Of a DNA stretch of 64,000 nucleotides, positions 9,690 to 21,945 are shown piece after piece (within the stretch, counting starts at the first letter, position 1; every line of letters begins with the position of its first letter). This stretch comes from Toxoplasma gondii ME49 (taxonomy: Eukaryota > Apicomplexa > Conoidasida > Eucoccidiorida > Sarcocystidae), in assembly GCF_000006565.2 (NCBI RefSeq), contig NC_031478.1, positions 3,305,127-3,369,126 of the forward strand. Reading direction: 5' to 3'. The position numbers and the translations under genes are program-made. Below the pieces are notes generated by a model. That model had not been told where the DNA came from and did no database searches. It worked only from the letters and a program-made list of their open reading frames with translations.

Positions 9690-12600
9690 TTTGACAAGAC
9701 CGGGTTTCAAACCAGGTAGGAAGTGTAGGCCGGCGTGAATGGAGTTGATGTGTGACAACGGTCGAGAACGAGCGAAAGGGAGGTGAGAAATGAAAAGCAA
9801 AAGGAAGCAACTTGAGAAGAACAATCGAGACTGTTTATAATGAACTGCAGCGTCAAGTTTTCCACGCTGCCGCGACCAGCCAACTCTGCGCAACTAGCAA
9901 CCGAGGTGGGCAAGGGCAGCAGAGGCAGTGAAGCGGGAAGAGGATCTTCCGGCCTGGCGCGTAGCTCGATGCTGGTCTTCCGGTTCGGTGTGCGCCGGGA
10001 AGTCCCACAAGACTGTTCTTTCTCCGGTTACCCAGCGACTCTGTCCGAAGCCAAGAGGCCTCAAAAAAGTGGCTTCCGGTCCACGGCACACCGGACACCG
10101 CATTCGACCCCGTCTTCCTGGAGGTGTGCCTTCAGAAAGCGAACCGCCGCCAACTGCTTTGTTCGCTGGAAGTCCAGTCACTGCCGACACCTGGCCTCAT
10201 ACATGACACCACATGTCGATTAGTCATTAAAATTCACCTGTCAACTCAGCCGAAGCTGAACTGCGACACTGGAACCCTCCTATGATCGCCTAGCACACGG
10301 GTATCAGCTTCACTAGGCGCATGCGCACATCCAAAAAAAGCGTTTTGATTGAAATATATTGGCCCACTACCTAATTATGAACTGCATTTTCAGTCTCTAC
10401 AAGGTGGATGCCCACTGAAAGAGCGACGTAGTGTGACCAAGTGCAAGCCGAACCGGGGTTTGTCTTGCAACGCTGCGGTCACTTGTGGCAGCGGCGAGAG
10501 GTCCGACCCTTGCTACGCCATCGCCTAGTCAGGAGCCTCGCGTGTTCCTTTTCCGTGGTTAGACAGGGCGCCCTCTACGTAAATTTCGGTCGCTTAATTG
10601 GCCGAGAACAAAGAACCGGCAACCGCACGCTGGCTCCATGTTGTAGTTCACTTAGCTCGTTAACTGGTATGTCGAGAGGCGCTGGTCGTCGGTGGCCCTC
10701 CTGCAAGTTCTCAAATTATTCTAGGGAAACAGTCGAGATCGGCAAGGTAGATACAACTGATAAAACCTTCTGCGACCACAAATGGGCTCCCCAAACCAGC
10801 CAAGTTTTGGAAAGGCGCACCATCGACGGCTCCATGCAGAGGTCAATTAGCCGAGTAAGCAGCTACGTCAGGAAGCAAATACATTTTCAGCAGAGCACTC
10901 CGCGTCATCGTTGCGTTATGGCCGCACACAAGTCTGCTATACTACATTGTTGGGTCCTTCGCACAGTGTGCTTGTGTTGGGTTCGTGGTCTCTGTCCCCA
11001 AGCGTTTGGTGTATACACACACGTGCAGCCTGGATATCCACTATATTTTTTCTCAGCCGAATGTTCATAGCACTCAGAGTAGCTAAAACGACTCTGCAAA
11101 GGGGGATTAGGCGCCACCGTCCGTTTCGCAGACACTCTAAACGCGCTTAGCGTGCCACAACGGTAACCGCTTCGCAGAGAGGGGTGTATGTGTGCTTCTG
11201 TCGGAAGTTTCTGAACTGAAGCAGTTGCGTACCGATCTGGGACAAAAGCATCTAGATCTCTTCAGTTGCTACGGAGCCACTCTGCAAAATCCCCCGCTGA
11301 TTATCTGCTCCAGATAGGAACATGACCTAGTTCACAGAAGTCCAGTGGGTTAAGGAACACCCTCTTTGGGTGTCGCAGTAGAGTCCAACTGGAGTCACTG
11401 GAAGCAGGTTCTGTATCAGCCAAGGTGGCTGAATTTCGTTCCAGATGGTTTACATCGCGTCGGCCGTCACCAATTATTCCTCTGACGCCAGTTGCTGTGG
11501 AGTCACACAGACTCCTTGCCTACAGCACGGCTGCTCCACAGAGCAAAACAGACGATCTACCATTTGATGAACGTCTTTCCTTGAGGAAGATACCAAAGCA
11601 ATCCAACGACTGAGAAAATGCGTGTTGCGTTCCTATGGTGATTGACTCAACTCAAGCAGACCACTTCTACTTCACTTAGGGGTCGTCCAGGCATCGCGTG
11701 GTCACCTCTAAAACCTCCAACACTGGACAACGCAGTCCTCGTGGAGCCATCTTACTCACGTAACACACATTTTTTCCAATAAGACCGGCTTGCCGGGGCT
11801 GAGGGACCCTTCCAGGACGCTGCCACTGCGCCTGAAACCCAGTGAGACTCAAATGGTTTCCCCTGTGGTACGTGACCACTTACGTTCATGCTTGTCTAAA
11901 GAAGGGGAGACTGGACGACGCGAGGAACCTGACAGACCGCGGCGCTGACTGCAGCAAACAAGTCTCGTGACATTCATGGAGTTTTTTCACGATGCTTTCA
12001 CGCTCGCCCTCGGTTTGTCCGTCGCAGTTTTGAGGCGGTGGACTCCATTAGAGGCACCGGAAGAGTCTTCTTCGTAGTTTAGGGTGCCAAAACATTAAAC
12101 ACACAAACATCATGGGACCATGGTGGAACTCTTGTGTTTCACTCCGCGGTGTCAGAGAACAGTCCGTGTCACAGCTCCCTGCCTCCCAATGTGTACGAGG
12201 TGTTCGGATTCCTTAACCGTCCGTGTACTTCGAGAATCAAAGGTTTCTTTGGAAGATTCTTCCGAAGGACATAAAAAAACCATCCGCAGGTACATATAAG
12301 AGACGAGGTTCGATCTTCTTTTAAATACAATTCTAGCGCGAAATGTGTGTGTGTGTGCGACGTTATGGAGTCAAGTGTAGTCACTCCACGAGTAATGCCG
12401 GGTCTCCAACACAAGAGATGCTGGTGTAACGAACAGCGAGATTTTTGTAGCTTCGGAGCCCTAGTCGACATAATTCCTCGTGGTCAGTTCCAGATCAAGG
12501 CGAATGAAGGACCAGCAGTCTACTGCTCCTTGTACACTCCACGGAAGAACTGCCAGCGTGTTTGACACCGCAGCTTTTTATAACACTTTCAGTTTGTTTC

Positions 12601-12866
12601 ATCCGCCGAAGTAAGCCCGAGATCCGAAACCGGTTTCTACTTTATGCCGAACGACGTTACATGAGTCGTTTCCATGTCCCCGTCATCATGCGGGTGCCCT
12701 TTGACAAGAAAAGCCATCGCTGCCGGAGAGGCAGCTGACTGATGTCTGCAAGGACACCCTAAAACGCTTTGTTCAACAGATAAACTACAAACTGTGTCAG
12801 TTACGAATACAAGGAAACTGTAGAAAGGACATTTCCTGTGCCGTAGACAACACTTTTCCACATTTG
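9690..12866. other. Spacer between the RRM gene and the tRNA
   Basis: About 3.2 kb with the 5' flank of the RRM gene at its left end. Open frames on both strands (for example 10441-11070 on +) show no domain, no splice logic and no compositional signature of coding DNA. No clear repeats. Nothing else is supported. Confidence 0.45.
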
Positions 12867-12870
12867 AAAA
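12867..12870 (-). terminator. RNA polymerase III terminator of tRNA-Thr
   Basis: On the minus strand a run of four T residues lies 12 nt beyond the 3' end of the tRNA, the usual position and form of a Pol III stop signal. Confidence 0.65.
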
Positions 12871-12882
12871 GTAGAATCGCAG

Positions 12883-12954
12883 AGCCACCTGTGGGAATTG
12901 AACCCACGACCTTCGGTTTACAAGACCGATGCTCTACCCCTAAGCTAAGGTGGC
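12883..12954 (-). tRNA. tRNA-Thr(UGU): tRNA-Thr, anticodon UGU
   Basis: The minus strand folds into a complete 72-nt cloverleaf. The 7-bp acceptor stem pairs GCCACCT with AGGTGGC, followed by discriminator U. The D arm includes AGCTTAGGGGTAGAGC, which also serves as the internal A box. The anticodon stem CGGTC/GACCG-like pairing encloses the loop CUUGUAA with anticodon UGU, read as threonine. The T arm carries GGTTCAATTCC, the B box. No CCA is encoded, as expected for a nuclear gene, and no intron is present. This is a standard nuclear tRNA rather than an organellar fragment. It stands alone, with no second tRNA nearby. Confidence 0.95.
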
Positions 12955-14077
12955 ACGCGAAACCTCGCGAAGTGCTGGGAGCCTTTATCTTTGTTCCTTT
13001 TTCTGCAATTCTCTGCCGTGATCTAGCGCATGCAAGAAGACATGGTCTTCTCCCTAGGAACATCAAAAGTCACCGAGAGGGACGTGGAACTTTCCTTCTC
13101 CAAATGTCTTTTGCACAAGCGACCTGAGGACTCAGTCTGTTATCTGAGCGGTTTCCCGGATTTTTGGGTGCACTCGGTGCTTCGCCCTGCCTGGACGTCA
13201 ACTCGTCGGTTAGTCCACTTCAACCTACTCGACACTGTTTGCTGTTTCACTTTTTTCTTCAAGAGAGGAGCACGTCCCGCGCTTCTTAGCGGCGACTCTG
13301 CGCGCAACTGATGTGAGGACATTGCCCAACAGTTCCCGGCGTTAAAACAAGAGGGCATACCTTAACTCAGGAAACCCAGCTCGCTTGGCCTCGCGTTTTT
13401 ATGGAAAACTGTGGCTGCTCCTGACCTCCTTCCCTTTCAGTTTTCTCCCGTCCGAGAGGAAGTAGAGAGTTCATTCTTCAGCTGTCAAACCGAGAAAGAC
13501 ATCTCCCAGTTGCGTCTTCGACATTTCTCAAATCGCCGCGTGTTTTTATTGGACTCTCAAGGAAAGTGCAGGAGAGAAGCTGTGTCGGAAATGCGGAGAC
13601 AAAGAACAGGGAAACTTTCCGGGAACAGTCTCTCTTCAGGAAAAAACGCACACCGACTTACTTGCATCGTCGGCCTCTCCAACCTGTTTAGGGTCTACGG
13701 CTTAGGGCAGCGCGCCTTTCACAAACGCAACACCAGCCTCACTGGTGTCCGCGTGAAACATTTCGACATTCCAACAGCGGACGTGGCGTTTCTACCTTTC
13801 TTTTCCTATCGATTTCTCGATGGCTTTTTGTATACACGTCCTGTTCAAAGCTGTAAAGATTCCCCACATACATGCATCTACATGCACGTATGCAGGTGTG
13901 TGTGTATACATGTATGTATGTGGACATATTTAAACGGATACACACAGACACATGCCTACACATGCACGCATATGCATATACATGTGAAGGAAATGCGGAC
14001 TTGTTTCTTGTTTGTTCCTTTGTGTGTGTGTGTGTAGTCTTTCTGTCTTTCCAGCAACTCTTTTCTTCAGGTCCATC
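12955..14077. other. Divergent spacer and probable RPN13 5' UTR/promoter
   Basis: This lies between the minus-strand tRNA and the plus-strand RPN13 start and should hold the RPN13 promoter and leader. From about 13860 to 14035 it is rich in alternating CA/TG/TA steps (ACATGCA-type runs and a GTGTGTGTGTGTG tract at about 14020-14035). No core promoter motif can be fixed by eye. Confidence 0.4.
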
Positions 14078-16300
14078 ATGGCGATGAACTTTTTCAGCAG
14101 TCCAGAGGGCGACAGCGTTTCGGTGAGTCCCCTGTGCTGGGGCGGTGGAGCAGAAAGGAAGGCAGAAGCCGTCTGGAAGTCGAAGGGAGAGCAGATTTCC
14201 ACTAAAAGCGCCTCTTCGGAAAAAGGTTGAACTCCCCTCCGATCGGTGTATCTCTGTTCTCTTCGCTTCCCTCGTGCTATTGTGTGTCTGCAAAGATTCG
14301 CCAGAGCGAAAAAATGTTGCGACGAACGCGAGAAACGTCCTTCTGCTTTGTCTCTTCACTTGCCTGTCACACTTTCTCCTCTTTTTTCGGCGTCTCTGCT
14401 CGACTACGCCTTTCTTCTATTCTCGCCGGTTCGGATTCGTCTCGGGGCTGTGCTCTTTTCCCACAAAATGGTCGCGTGACGAGGTCCACACTGTTTTTTC
14501 GAGAAGGAGAAAACAGAGGGGACTTTCTCGCTCTTCCCGGCACCTGCATGCGGTCTCCAACACACCTCGCTAGAGACGTTGACTCTTCGCCTGTCTCTTC
14601 TCTTTCCTCCTCTTTCCTGTGTGTCTCTTGTCCTTGCTTTCAGTGCCTCCGCCTGTGTGTCTCTCACTAGCGTTTCTTTTTTTCCTTGTTTCTTGTCTCT
14701 GTTGTTGCCTCTGCGTCCACGCCTCGCTCCCTCTCTGCTCTGGTGTCTGTCCACAGCCGGAGAGCGTCTCCTTTAGGGCGGGGAAGTGCCGCATCAACGG
14801 CAACCTCGTCTCCCCAGACACACGCAAAGGCCGACTGCAGATTGGAGAGGTGCGAACTCGCCTTTTGCGCGTCGAGTTCAGGATGCACACCAGCTGTGCC
14901 TGTGATTTAGATTCACGAGCGTGGTACACCTGAATAGCCGTGTTTCAAGGAACGTTCACTGCCGTCTTGTGAAAAAACTATGATTTCATTGAATTTTATT
15001 GTGTCAGTCGCTCTAAAAAGCGCTGTTGCCGCTGTCGGAGCTGCATGAATCCGCTGCAGTTGCCAAATGGGGATTTCCTGAACTTCGGTCTTGTGGGGGA
15101 TGACGTGAGAATCTGCAGATGTCGATCAGGCCGGAACAGACACCGGGGGACCTCAATTGTTGAGACCTCCGTGTGTGCGCATGCGTTTAAGGGCGTCTTT
15201 CTGGGAAGCGGTCGATCTTCCGAATGTTTGGCAGACGACTCGAGTCCGCGTGTGTTCTCTTTGCTCTCTTTCTTTCGCTAGGGAGAAGATGGTCTCACCC
15301 ATGTGCGGTGGATTAATCGAGAAAACCAACAAACAGAGGACGACTTGATTGTTATCAACGATGCATACCTCGAGCGCGTTCCTGAGTGCACAACGGGTCG
15401 TGTTTATTGCCTTCGTTTTACCTCCAGTGGTACGTTTCTTCCCGGCAGCTTTCCTTTTTTTCTCAAGGTCGTGGATCGCCTTCCTTCTGCCTTCACGCTC
15501 TCTCCCCAGGTCCACCCTTTCTGCTTTTCGCTGGTCCACGCGCTCTTCTGTCTTTTTTATCAGCTCTCTCTTCTCCTTCCAGGTGTCTCTCAGCGCACAC
15601 AAGTCTACGCAACAGTGAATAGTTGGGGCGGCTGTCTCTGTCAACCTTCATCCGCTTCTTCGAGTGCCTTCGCTGATGAGTCGATTCCTGTCAGGCCTTT
15701 GTCACACTTCTCTGAGGCTGTCTCCACTCTCTGCAAATTCTTGCGTCGGTGCTGCGCTTTCTGTGCGTCATCTGTGGGGGTCCAGAAGCGCCTCTGTTTC
15801 GTTCACCTTAGTGCCTCTTTGCTGTCCTTTCGCACCTTCTCTTCGTGGCTGTTGACAGACCGACCGCCCACCTCTCTCTCCGTCTCTCCTTTCTTTCTTT
15901 TCCTTCGTTTGTTTCTCTTTTGCGCAGACAAGAAGATGCTGTTTTGGATGCAGGAACCAGACGCGTCGAAGGATCACGCGCTGATCGAACAGTTCAACGC
16001 ACGAGCGGGGGGCGTCCCCGCAGCCAGCAACGGAGACACAGAGACCGGCGCCTCTGGATCTTCTGCCTCAGGCACCCAACAGTGAGTCTCTGCACTCATC
16101 ATTTTCTCTCTCGGCTTCCTCTGTTTCCAACTGCGTGGATGTAAAAACCACCTGGTAGGCGACAAACCGAACTCGCGTGCTCATCTCGAGCGCATTTCTA
16201 GATGCATCTACATACATACCTTCCTTACTCACATATATACCTACATGTAGACGTACGTACGCACATGCACATGTACACACATATACATCCAGGTTTATAC

Positions 16301-16345
<45 letters not shown>

Positions 16346-19293
16346 CTAAACATGAGGTTGCTTGATGGTCGATCTCGATTCCATTCGCAGATTCATCTCC
16401 GCGTTTACATGTGGATGAACCGACCATCGGTTTACTTGCGTGTGTCTCGACTCTGTTTTTAGACACATCCTGTCAGTTGTTTAGAGAAATGTACCAAGTA
16501 GGTTTACATCTGTGTGTATTTTTGGGCAGCGTGAGTATATACTTTGACACGAGTGCATATGTATGCAGATTGGGGTGAGACCTTGGAGCGCTTTAATACG
16601 TTCCTCAATTGCAGGTGTAGATGCATCTGCGCAGATCTGTAAACATTTAAGAGCAACGGGTCATGTGTGGGCACATGCATGGTGAACGGCGTATGAATGA
16701 GTGGGGAGGTTTCCTTTGTTTTTTTCGCGTGTCTCGCAGAACGGATTCAGGCCCAAATGCTCAGGGAATTCAGCAACTGCGGCAGCTGCTGGCCAACTAC
16801 TCCGAGTCTCTGCGAAGAGCGCGCGGGCAACCCTCAGGTAAAGGAGGAGAGAGAGCAGAATCTTCTCTCAGACGCAGAGACAAACGCTGGCAGCAAGGGC
16901 ACCGCAGAGAAGGGAGCCAAGGGAGCAGCCGTGAACAAGAACAGGGAAAACGAGGGAAGTGAGAGGAAGAGACACAAAGGGGGAGGAGCGCGAGATGACG
17001 GAGAGAGAGAGGAAGAAGAGATATGAAGAACAAAGGGGAGAAGAAAAGGAGGAGGGACATGGTAAGAAAAGAAGATAGAAGAAATCAGGAGCAATAGAAG
17101 GAGAGGAGAGAAGATGACGTGATGCGTCTCGATGTGTGTGCGTTTCTTTGCAGCGACTCCGTTGAGCGAGGTGCTCAACAGTCAAACGTTATCGCGAGTT
17201 GCCGACGACGAGGAGACAGTGAAGGAGCTCGTCGAGTAGGTTTTTCCTTCGACAGAATACTTGGAGAAAAGACGAGAAACCGTTTTCGTCGCATGCGGAA
17301 ATCACGCATAAAACAGAAGAGATTTTCGTTCCTGTCCTTTCTGTGCAAAGTGACACTAAGTGAGAACGTTGAGAGGACATGCCTAGAAGCGAAGCACGCG
17401 CGGCTCTGCCCAAGCTGTGCGCTCGATGCCTCTCTGCCTCCGGCTTTTGCCATGCCTCTGCTCTCGCAAACCTCTGCTCGTTTGTCTTCTCCATTTCGGT
17501 CTTTTCACCCTGAGGGCACTCTGAAACTGAGGTAGCGTTTTTCGTCTCTCTTCTGTTTCGTCTGTCTCGGAGCATGCATGCAGTCCAGCGACTGGGTGTG
17601 TATGCCTCAGAGAAATCCTTTTCTCGATTTGTCGCCTCGTTTCTCTGCTGTCATGGCGTAGCTTCTGGAGGTGCCGTGCATCCGTTCAGCTCTGTGTGTT
17701 TTCTGACCCTCTTTTCGTTCTTTTCTCGCCTCTCTGTCTTCCGGAAAAGTCGCGTCTTGAGGACTTTCGGCGCCTCCCGCGATCGGGAAATTCCGAAGCC
17801 TGTGCCACCATTCGTTAACTGGCTCACAAGCAGAAACGCACTCTATTCTATCCACACAGTGCTCGGTGTTTAACATTTTCTCTTTCCTTCCATCTCCATC
17901 TATGTATTTATGTATATGCATATATATGAATATACGCATGTTCATAATATGTATATATGTCTGTCTGTGTGTATATATATATAGGTATATATATATATAT
18001 ATATATGATATGCACAATATATGTATATATACGTGCATATGTGTAGATATTGAAAATGACTGCATGCAGGGGGTAGAGCATCAGCAGAACAATCAGCAAG
18101 ATTAAATGGAGCCACAAGCTTGAATGAGGAGGAGCCTTTTTTGACGTGGAGATTTTTGAGCGTGTGTCCGAATGCCGGTTTTGGGTGGGAGTTCTTTCAT
18201 GCGTCTGTGTCTCCGTCGTCGTTTATGGAATGACTGCGTCCGACTTTTGCTTCGTTGCATGCAGTTTGATGCCTGAGGGCTGCCGGACAGAGGGCGACGT
18301 CAGAGAAGCGCTGCGATCTGCCCAGCTCGCGGCGCCGATGAATGGCCTCACCCAGGCCATTTACACGAATTCCTCCCCTCTCCTTTCCTCGATGGGTGAG
18401 AAATGCTTTTCAAGGCTTCGTCTACTCCACGTTTTTCAGTGGCAGCCGAACGCTTGGGCTTTGAGTGCGCCTCTGGCGGTCCTGTTTATATTCGTAGTCG
18501 GTGGTCTTCGAAGCGAGTTTCTACTGGACGACATGAATTCCTTTTCGTTCGACATGAATTCCTTTTCGTTCTGCGGCAGGAGCTCGTTATCGAATGACTT
18601 TGCTCGTTCCCAGCGAGGTCTCAGACATGGAGAAAGAAGGGAGGGGAAAGGAAGAATTTGTTGTCTGCTTCACATCGTCGTGCTTCTGTTCCTGAGTCTC
18701 TCGAGTGGATCTGCCTCTCGAAGGCTGTCAGCCCCGTGGCTAGAAACCGAGACAGGGGCAGAGGACGCGCGGACGTCTCTCACACACATTTTCGAGGAAC
18801 AGCTGTGGTTCGAGAGCTTCCTCTGTGTCCTGTGCATCGTCCTTTGCCGTTGGTTTCTCTCTGTGGTGGTGGAAATCTGAAGAAGTGGATTGCTTTCGTC
18901 TGACTTTCTCAGGTGTCACTGGCGAGGACAGAGCAGCGGCGACGTCCCCAGACGGTAAGAGAAACCGCAGGCGAATGTCGCTCCGAGATTTTGATTTTTG
19001 TTGTTTTTTTCTCGCACCCGCCAGGCCGTTCGATTGCGGGTTTGTCCATGTTTTGTCAACTTCGGCGCCTTCCTCAGCGATTTTCAGGTCTCTTTCGTTT
19101 CCGCGTTTTTTCAGCGATGATGGCCTTCGCGCAGGCTCTGGAGGCCCACTACCGTCCAGCAGGCGAAGGAAAGGAAGCGATGTCAAACGAAGCAGCGAAC
19201 GCCGCTGAGGGCAACCCGGCGGGTGAAGAGAAGAAGGAGAACGAAGAAAATAGCGAACAAGACACTTCGGGAGGAGAAAAAAAGGCGGACTAG
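14078..19293 (+). CDS. RPN13: RPN13/ADRM1, proteasome regulatory-particle ubiquitin receptor (nine exons)
   Basis: Exons: 14078-14122, 14757-14849, 15282-15429, 15928-16081, 16740-16837, 17154-17235, 18265-18395, 18913-18954, 19115-19293. All junctions are GT..AG, phases agree, and the sum is 972 nt (323 residues). RPN13 docks on RPN2 of the 19S particle, binds ubiquitin chains, and recruits the deubiquitinase UCH37. The N-terminal PRU domain (about residues 16-115) is clear: SFRAGKC, TRKGRL, then VRWINRE, EDDLIVI, a VP-x-C-x-x-GRVY-x-L-x-F block and LFWMQEP, all family hallmarks. The C-terminal half (about 180-280) fits the DEUBAD region, with LMPEG-CRTEGDVREALRSAQ followed by a helix MMAFAQALEAHY. 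The protein ends in an acidic Glu/Lys tail. The start follows the short MAMNFF peptide in front of the PRU domain. Introns carry microsatellites. Confidence 0.9.
16301..16344. repeat. Compound microsatellite (AT)11(AG)11
   Basis: In intron 4 of RPN13, eleven AT units (16301-16322) are followed directly by eleven AG units (16323-16344). Confidence 0.95.
17972..18007. repeat. AT microsatellite
   Basis: An interrupted (TA)n tract in intron 6 of RPN13, within a wider AT-rich patch from about 17890 to 18060. Confidence 0.9.
18530..18571 (+). repeat. 21-bp perfect tandem duplication
   Basis: The 21-base unit starting GACATGAATTCC occurs twice back to back (18530-18550 and 18551-18571) in intron 7 of RPN13. 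The copies are identical, so the duplication is probably recent. Confidence 0.93.
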
Positions 19294-21945
19294 ACGTCGA
19301 AGTTTCCACTGACATTCAACACCTTCTGGTCTGTCCACTTGGACGGTTTTCTCTCTCCGTCGAAAAAACGAAGAGCTCTGCTTTCGTCGTGCTGGTAGTC
19401 TTCTGTCTCTGCTTTCGTCTGTATCACTGGCTCTTGCCGATTCTGCGCAGAGAAGAAACAGCGAGTTGCAACTCCACAGGAAGGACGACGAATTCGAGGA
19501 ACCTGCGCGCGTCCCCTGTCCCTCAACTCTCTCTTCTCGCTCTTTGTGTCTTTTCCCGAGCTTCCTTCTCGGGTGTCTGCGGGCAGCACTGACAGAGAGC
19601 CTCAAGCGACGCCTCGGTCTTTCAGTTTCAGGGGAACGCATGCAAGTGACCGAGTCGCAAAACCCCCGCTCAATACGTAGCGATGAGACATCGCGACCTC
19701 ATAGCGGTTGATAGAGAGCAGCCAGCCTCGATTTTCCTCACGCTCACACATTCGCTGAGTTTCCTGAAAAGGGCGTGCCGTCAAGTCCGGTCTCACTTGG
19801 AAGAGAGCTTTCTTCGCAGACAGACTCGAAGCGATTGCAGGTCTCACTCGAGCGTTTCGACGTACGTTGAGAAAAAAGAACGTGTGTGAATCTTCACTTC
19901 TAACAAAGAGACAAGGGTCGGTGACGCGACCTACTTGCTTGCTGTTTCATTCAAAAAATGAAAGTCTACAATCCGCGCTTCTGCTGGGCTATCGTGCGCC
20001 GGGAAATCGTACAGAGGAAGCTGGAGAAAGAAACAGGTTGCCGCTGCGTTTCTGCAGTGCACAGAAAAAATGCTTGAGTGTGTCTGTGTGAGGCCTCCAC
20101 GTTGCATTATCTAAATCGCGTAATAGTGGTAAGGTGGAATTGCGAGTTTTTCATTCGGGTCAACTTCTACAGTTCTGGGTCGCGGCAATCGCTTGCTCAC
20201 AGACAGTCTCCACTTCACCCAGTGCTATCCTTTTCCAGTTCGCGGCCCAGCTGTGTGAGTCTTCAACAGTCCCTAACGCCGGCTGTTTGCAGAGGATGCG
20301 CGGCATCTCGTTTTCACCTGTTGATAGGGATCGGCGCTGGTTTCTCACACACCTGGAAAACTGTTGAAAACAATTTGAAAAAGCACCATTTGTACACCCG
20401 CTGCAGAAGCATCACGACGCTTCGGCAACCGCCTACGTACTGCTAGTCTGTACGGAATTTACGGATCGGGGATTCTTGCTGGCCTATCCCCCGTTGAGTA
20501 ACTGGATGAAAAGGCGCTGTGATGTTAAGCAACAGAGAGAGTGCTACACACCATAATTGGTGTTGCATTGCCAGAAGTCTCGTTCAAAAAGCTCCCCTTG
20601 TTATTGAAAAACATTCACGAGCCCAAAACCGTAACTTGAGGAATCTCAGAAGTTTGTGATACGCTCATGCATCCGGTGTCCAGGACTACCTGACGCTACC
20701 GTCTTCCAGCTTCCAAACAGTCGAGCGCAAGTAAAACTGTTTTAAACACACCATTTGTCACGTAACGAAAAGGCATCGCGATTTGAGATCGGCTGGTACA
20801 GAAAGTCAAACCTCGTACTAATTAACTGAGTTGGCTTAACAGGGCGGAACGAGAATTCGCGTGTCTTGGTCCTTGCAAGGGAGCCTCGCTGGAAACTGCC
20901 TCTTGAAACCTGAAAAAACCACACAAAAATAAAAGGATGAGATGTGTGAGAGCGGCCTTTTGCTTTGCGGCTTCCCCAGGCCTGAAAAATCCACTTTTTT
21001 CCTGTGTTTTCTCGATGCCGAGACGAGACAGCCTCTCGACACAGACTTCTCGCTGTTTCGCGCGCTGCGCTAGCCAGTGCTTTTTTCTCCCGCTTTTCTC
21101 TCGAGAAGAGCCGGGCAAAAGTCCGAATCTCCTCATAGTTGATTGACGGAGTCTGTCGCTGAAAGATTCCCCAGTTTCCGTCGGCGTGCATGCCTCACCG
21201 AAAAAAGTGACTTTCTTGGAAAACTCCGCGTGTGCTCTCCCGCGGGAGCTTCCCCTTCTCGACTTTCTCCTGAAGCCCCCTTCTTTCTCCATTTTCGTCT
21301 GTTTCCAGTTTACTTGCTTCCCTCCATTCCCTTGCTCGATTTGGAGAAGTTCTCCGCTTCCTGTGCGCATTCCTCCAGCGCCTGTCCTCCGCTCCCAGAT
21401 GCCCCCTTCGCGAAATTCTTTCTCCCCTTTGAGGCGTCTCTCACTGGCGCGCGTGAACGCCATTCGCTTTTGCTTGCAAAAGATACTTTTGCGGAAGTTT
21501 TCTCCTCTGCAAGCGATCTCCCAGCTCTTTCCAACGCCCTCACAACGCGCGTCTCTGCAGCTGCCGACACAGCGGCTTCCAGAGCCTGTCTCAACCTAAC
21601 AGAGGTTGCCCTGGGTTCTCCGAGCGTGCTCTCTCTCCTTTTCTTTACTCGAGGGAAACAAAGTTGACTTTTACACCTGGCTTTCGCAACTGTTCTCTCT
21701 TACTCGGCGCGCCACCGCAATCAGCCGTCTAAGCAGCGAAGTCGCTGAGGAGAAATTCGTTTTCCCTCTCTTGTGCAAGGCCCTCATCTCTGAACTCCGA
21801 CAGTCTTCTCCCGTTTCTTCTTCTGCTCTTTCTTCAACCTTTGCCTTCCCTCGTCTTCCCTTTCTTCTCTTGAATTTCTTTTTTCTGTCTCTTCTCGCTC
21901 TCTGCTGCTCTATCCGTCGTTTGCTGGCCGTGCATCTCGAACGGT
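19294..21945. other. Spacer between RPN13 and HIBCH
   Basis: About 2.65 kb holding the RPN13 3' UTR and the HIBCH promoter and leader. From about 21190 on, the plus strand becomes strongly pyrimidine-rich (TTCTCTC runs), which removes stop codons and creates spurious frames on both strands. No domain or RNA gene is seen. Confidence 0.45.

Noticed and set aside
10441..11070. 209-codon ORF on +
   Set aside because: No domain, mixed composition, no splice context and no start with clear support; treated as chance.
12864..13127. Plus-strand ORF of 87 codons beginning near the tRNA
   Set aside because: It reads through the antisense of a clear tRNA-Thr gene and has no independent support.
13411..14037. 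208-codon ORF upstream of RPN13
   Set aside because: Its end is a CA/TG/TA microsatellite region and nothing in it matches a protein family; probably leader or promoter DNA.
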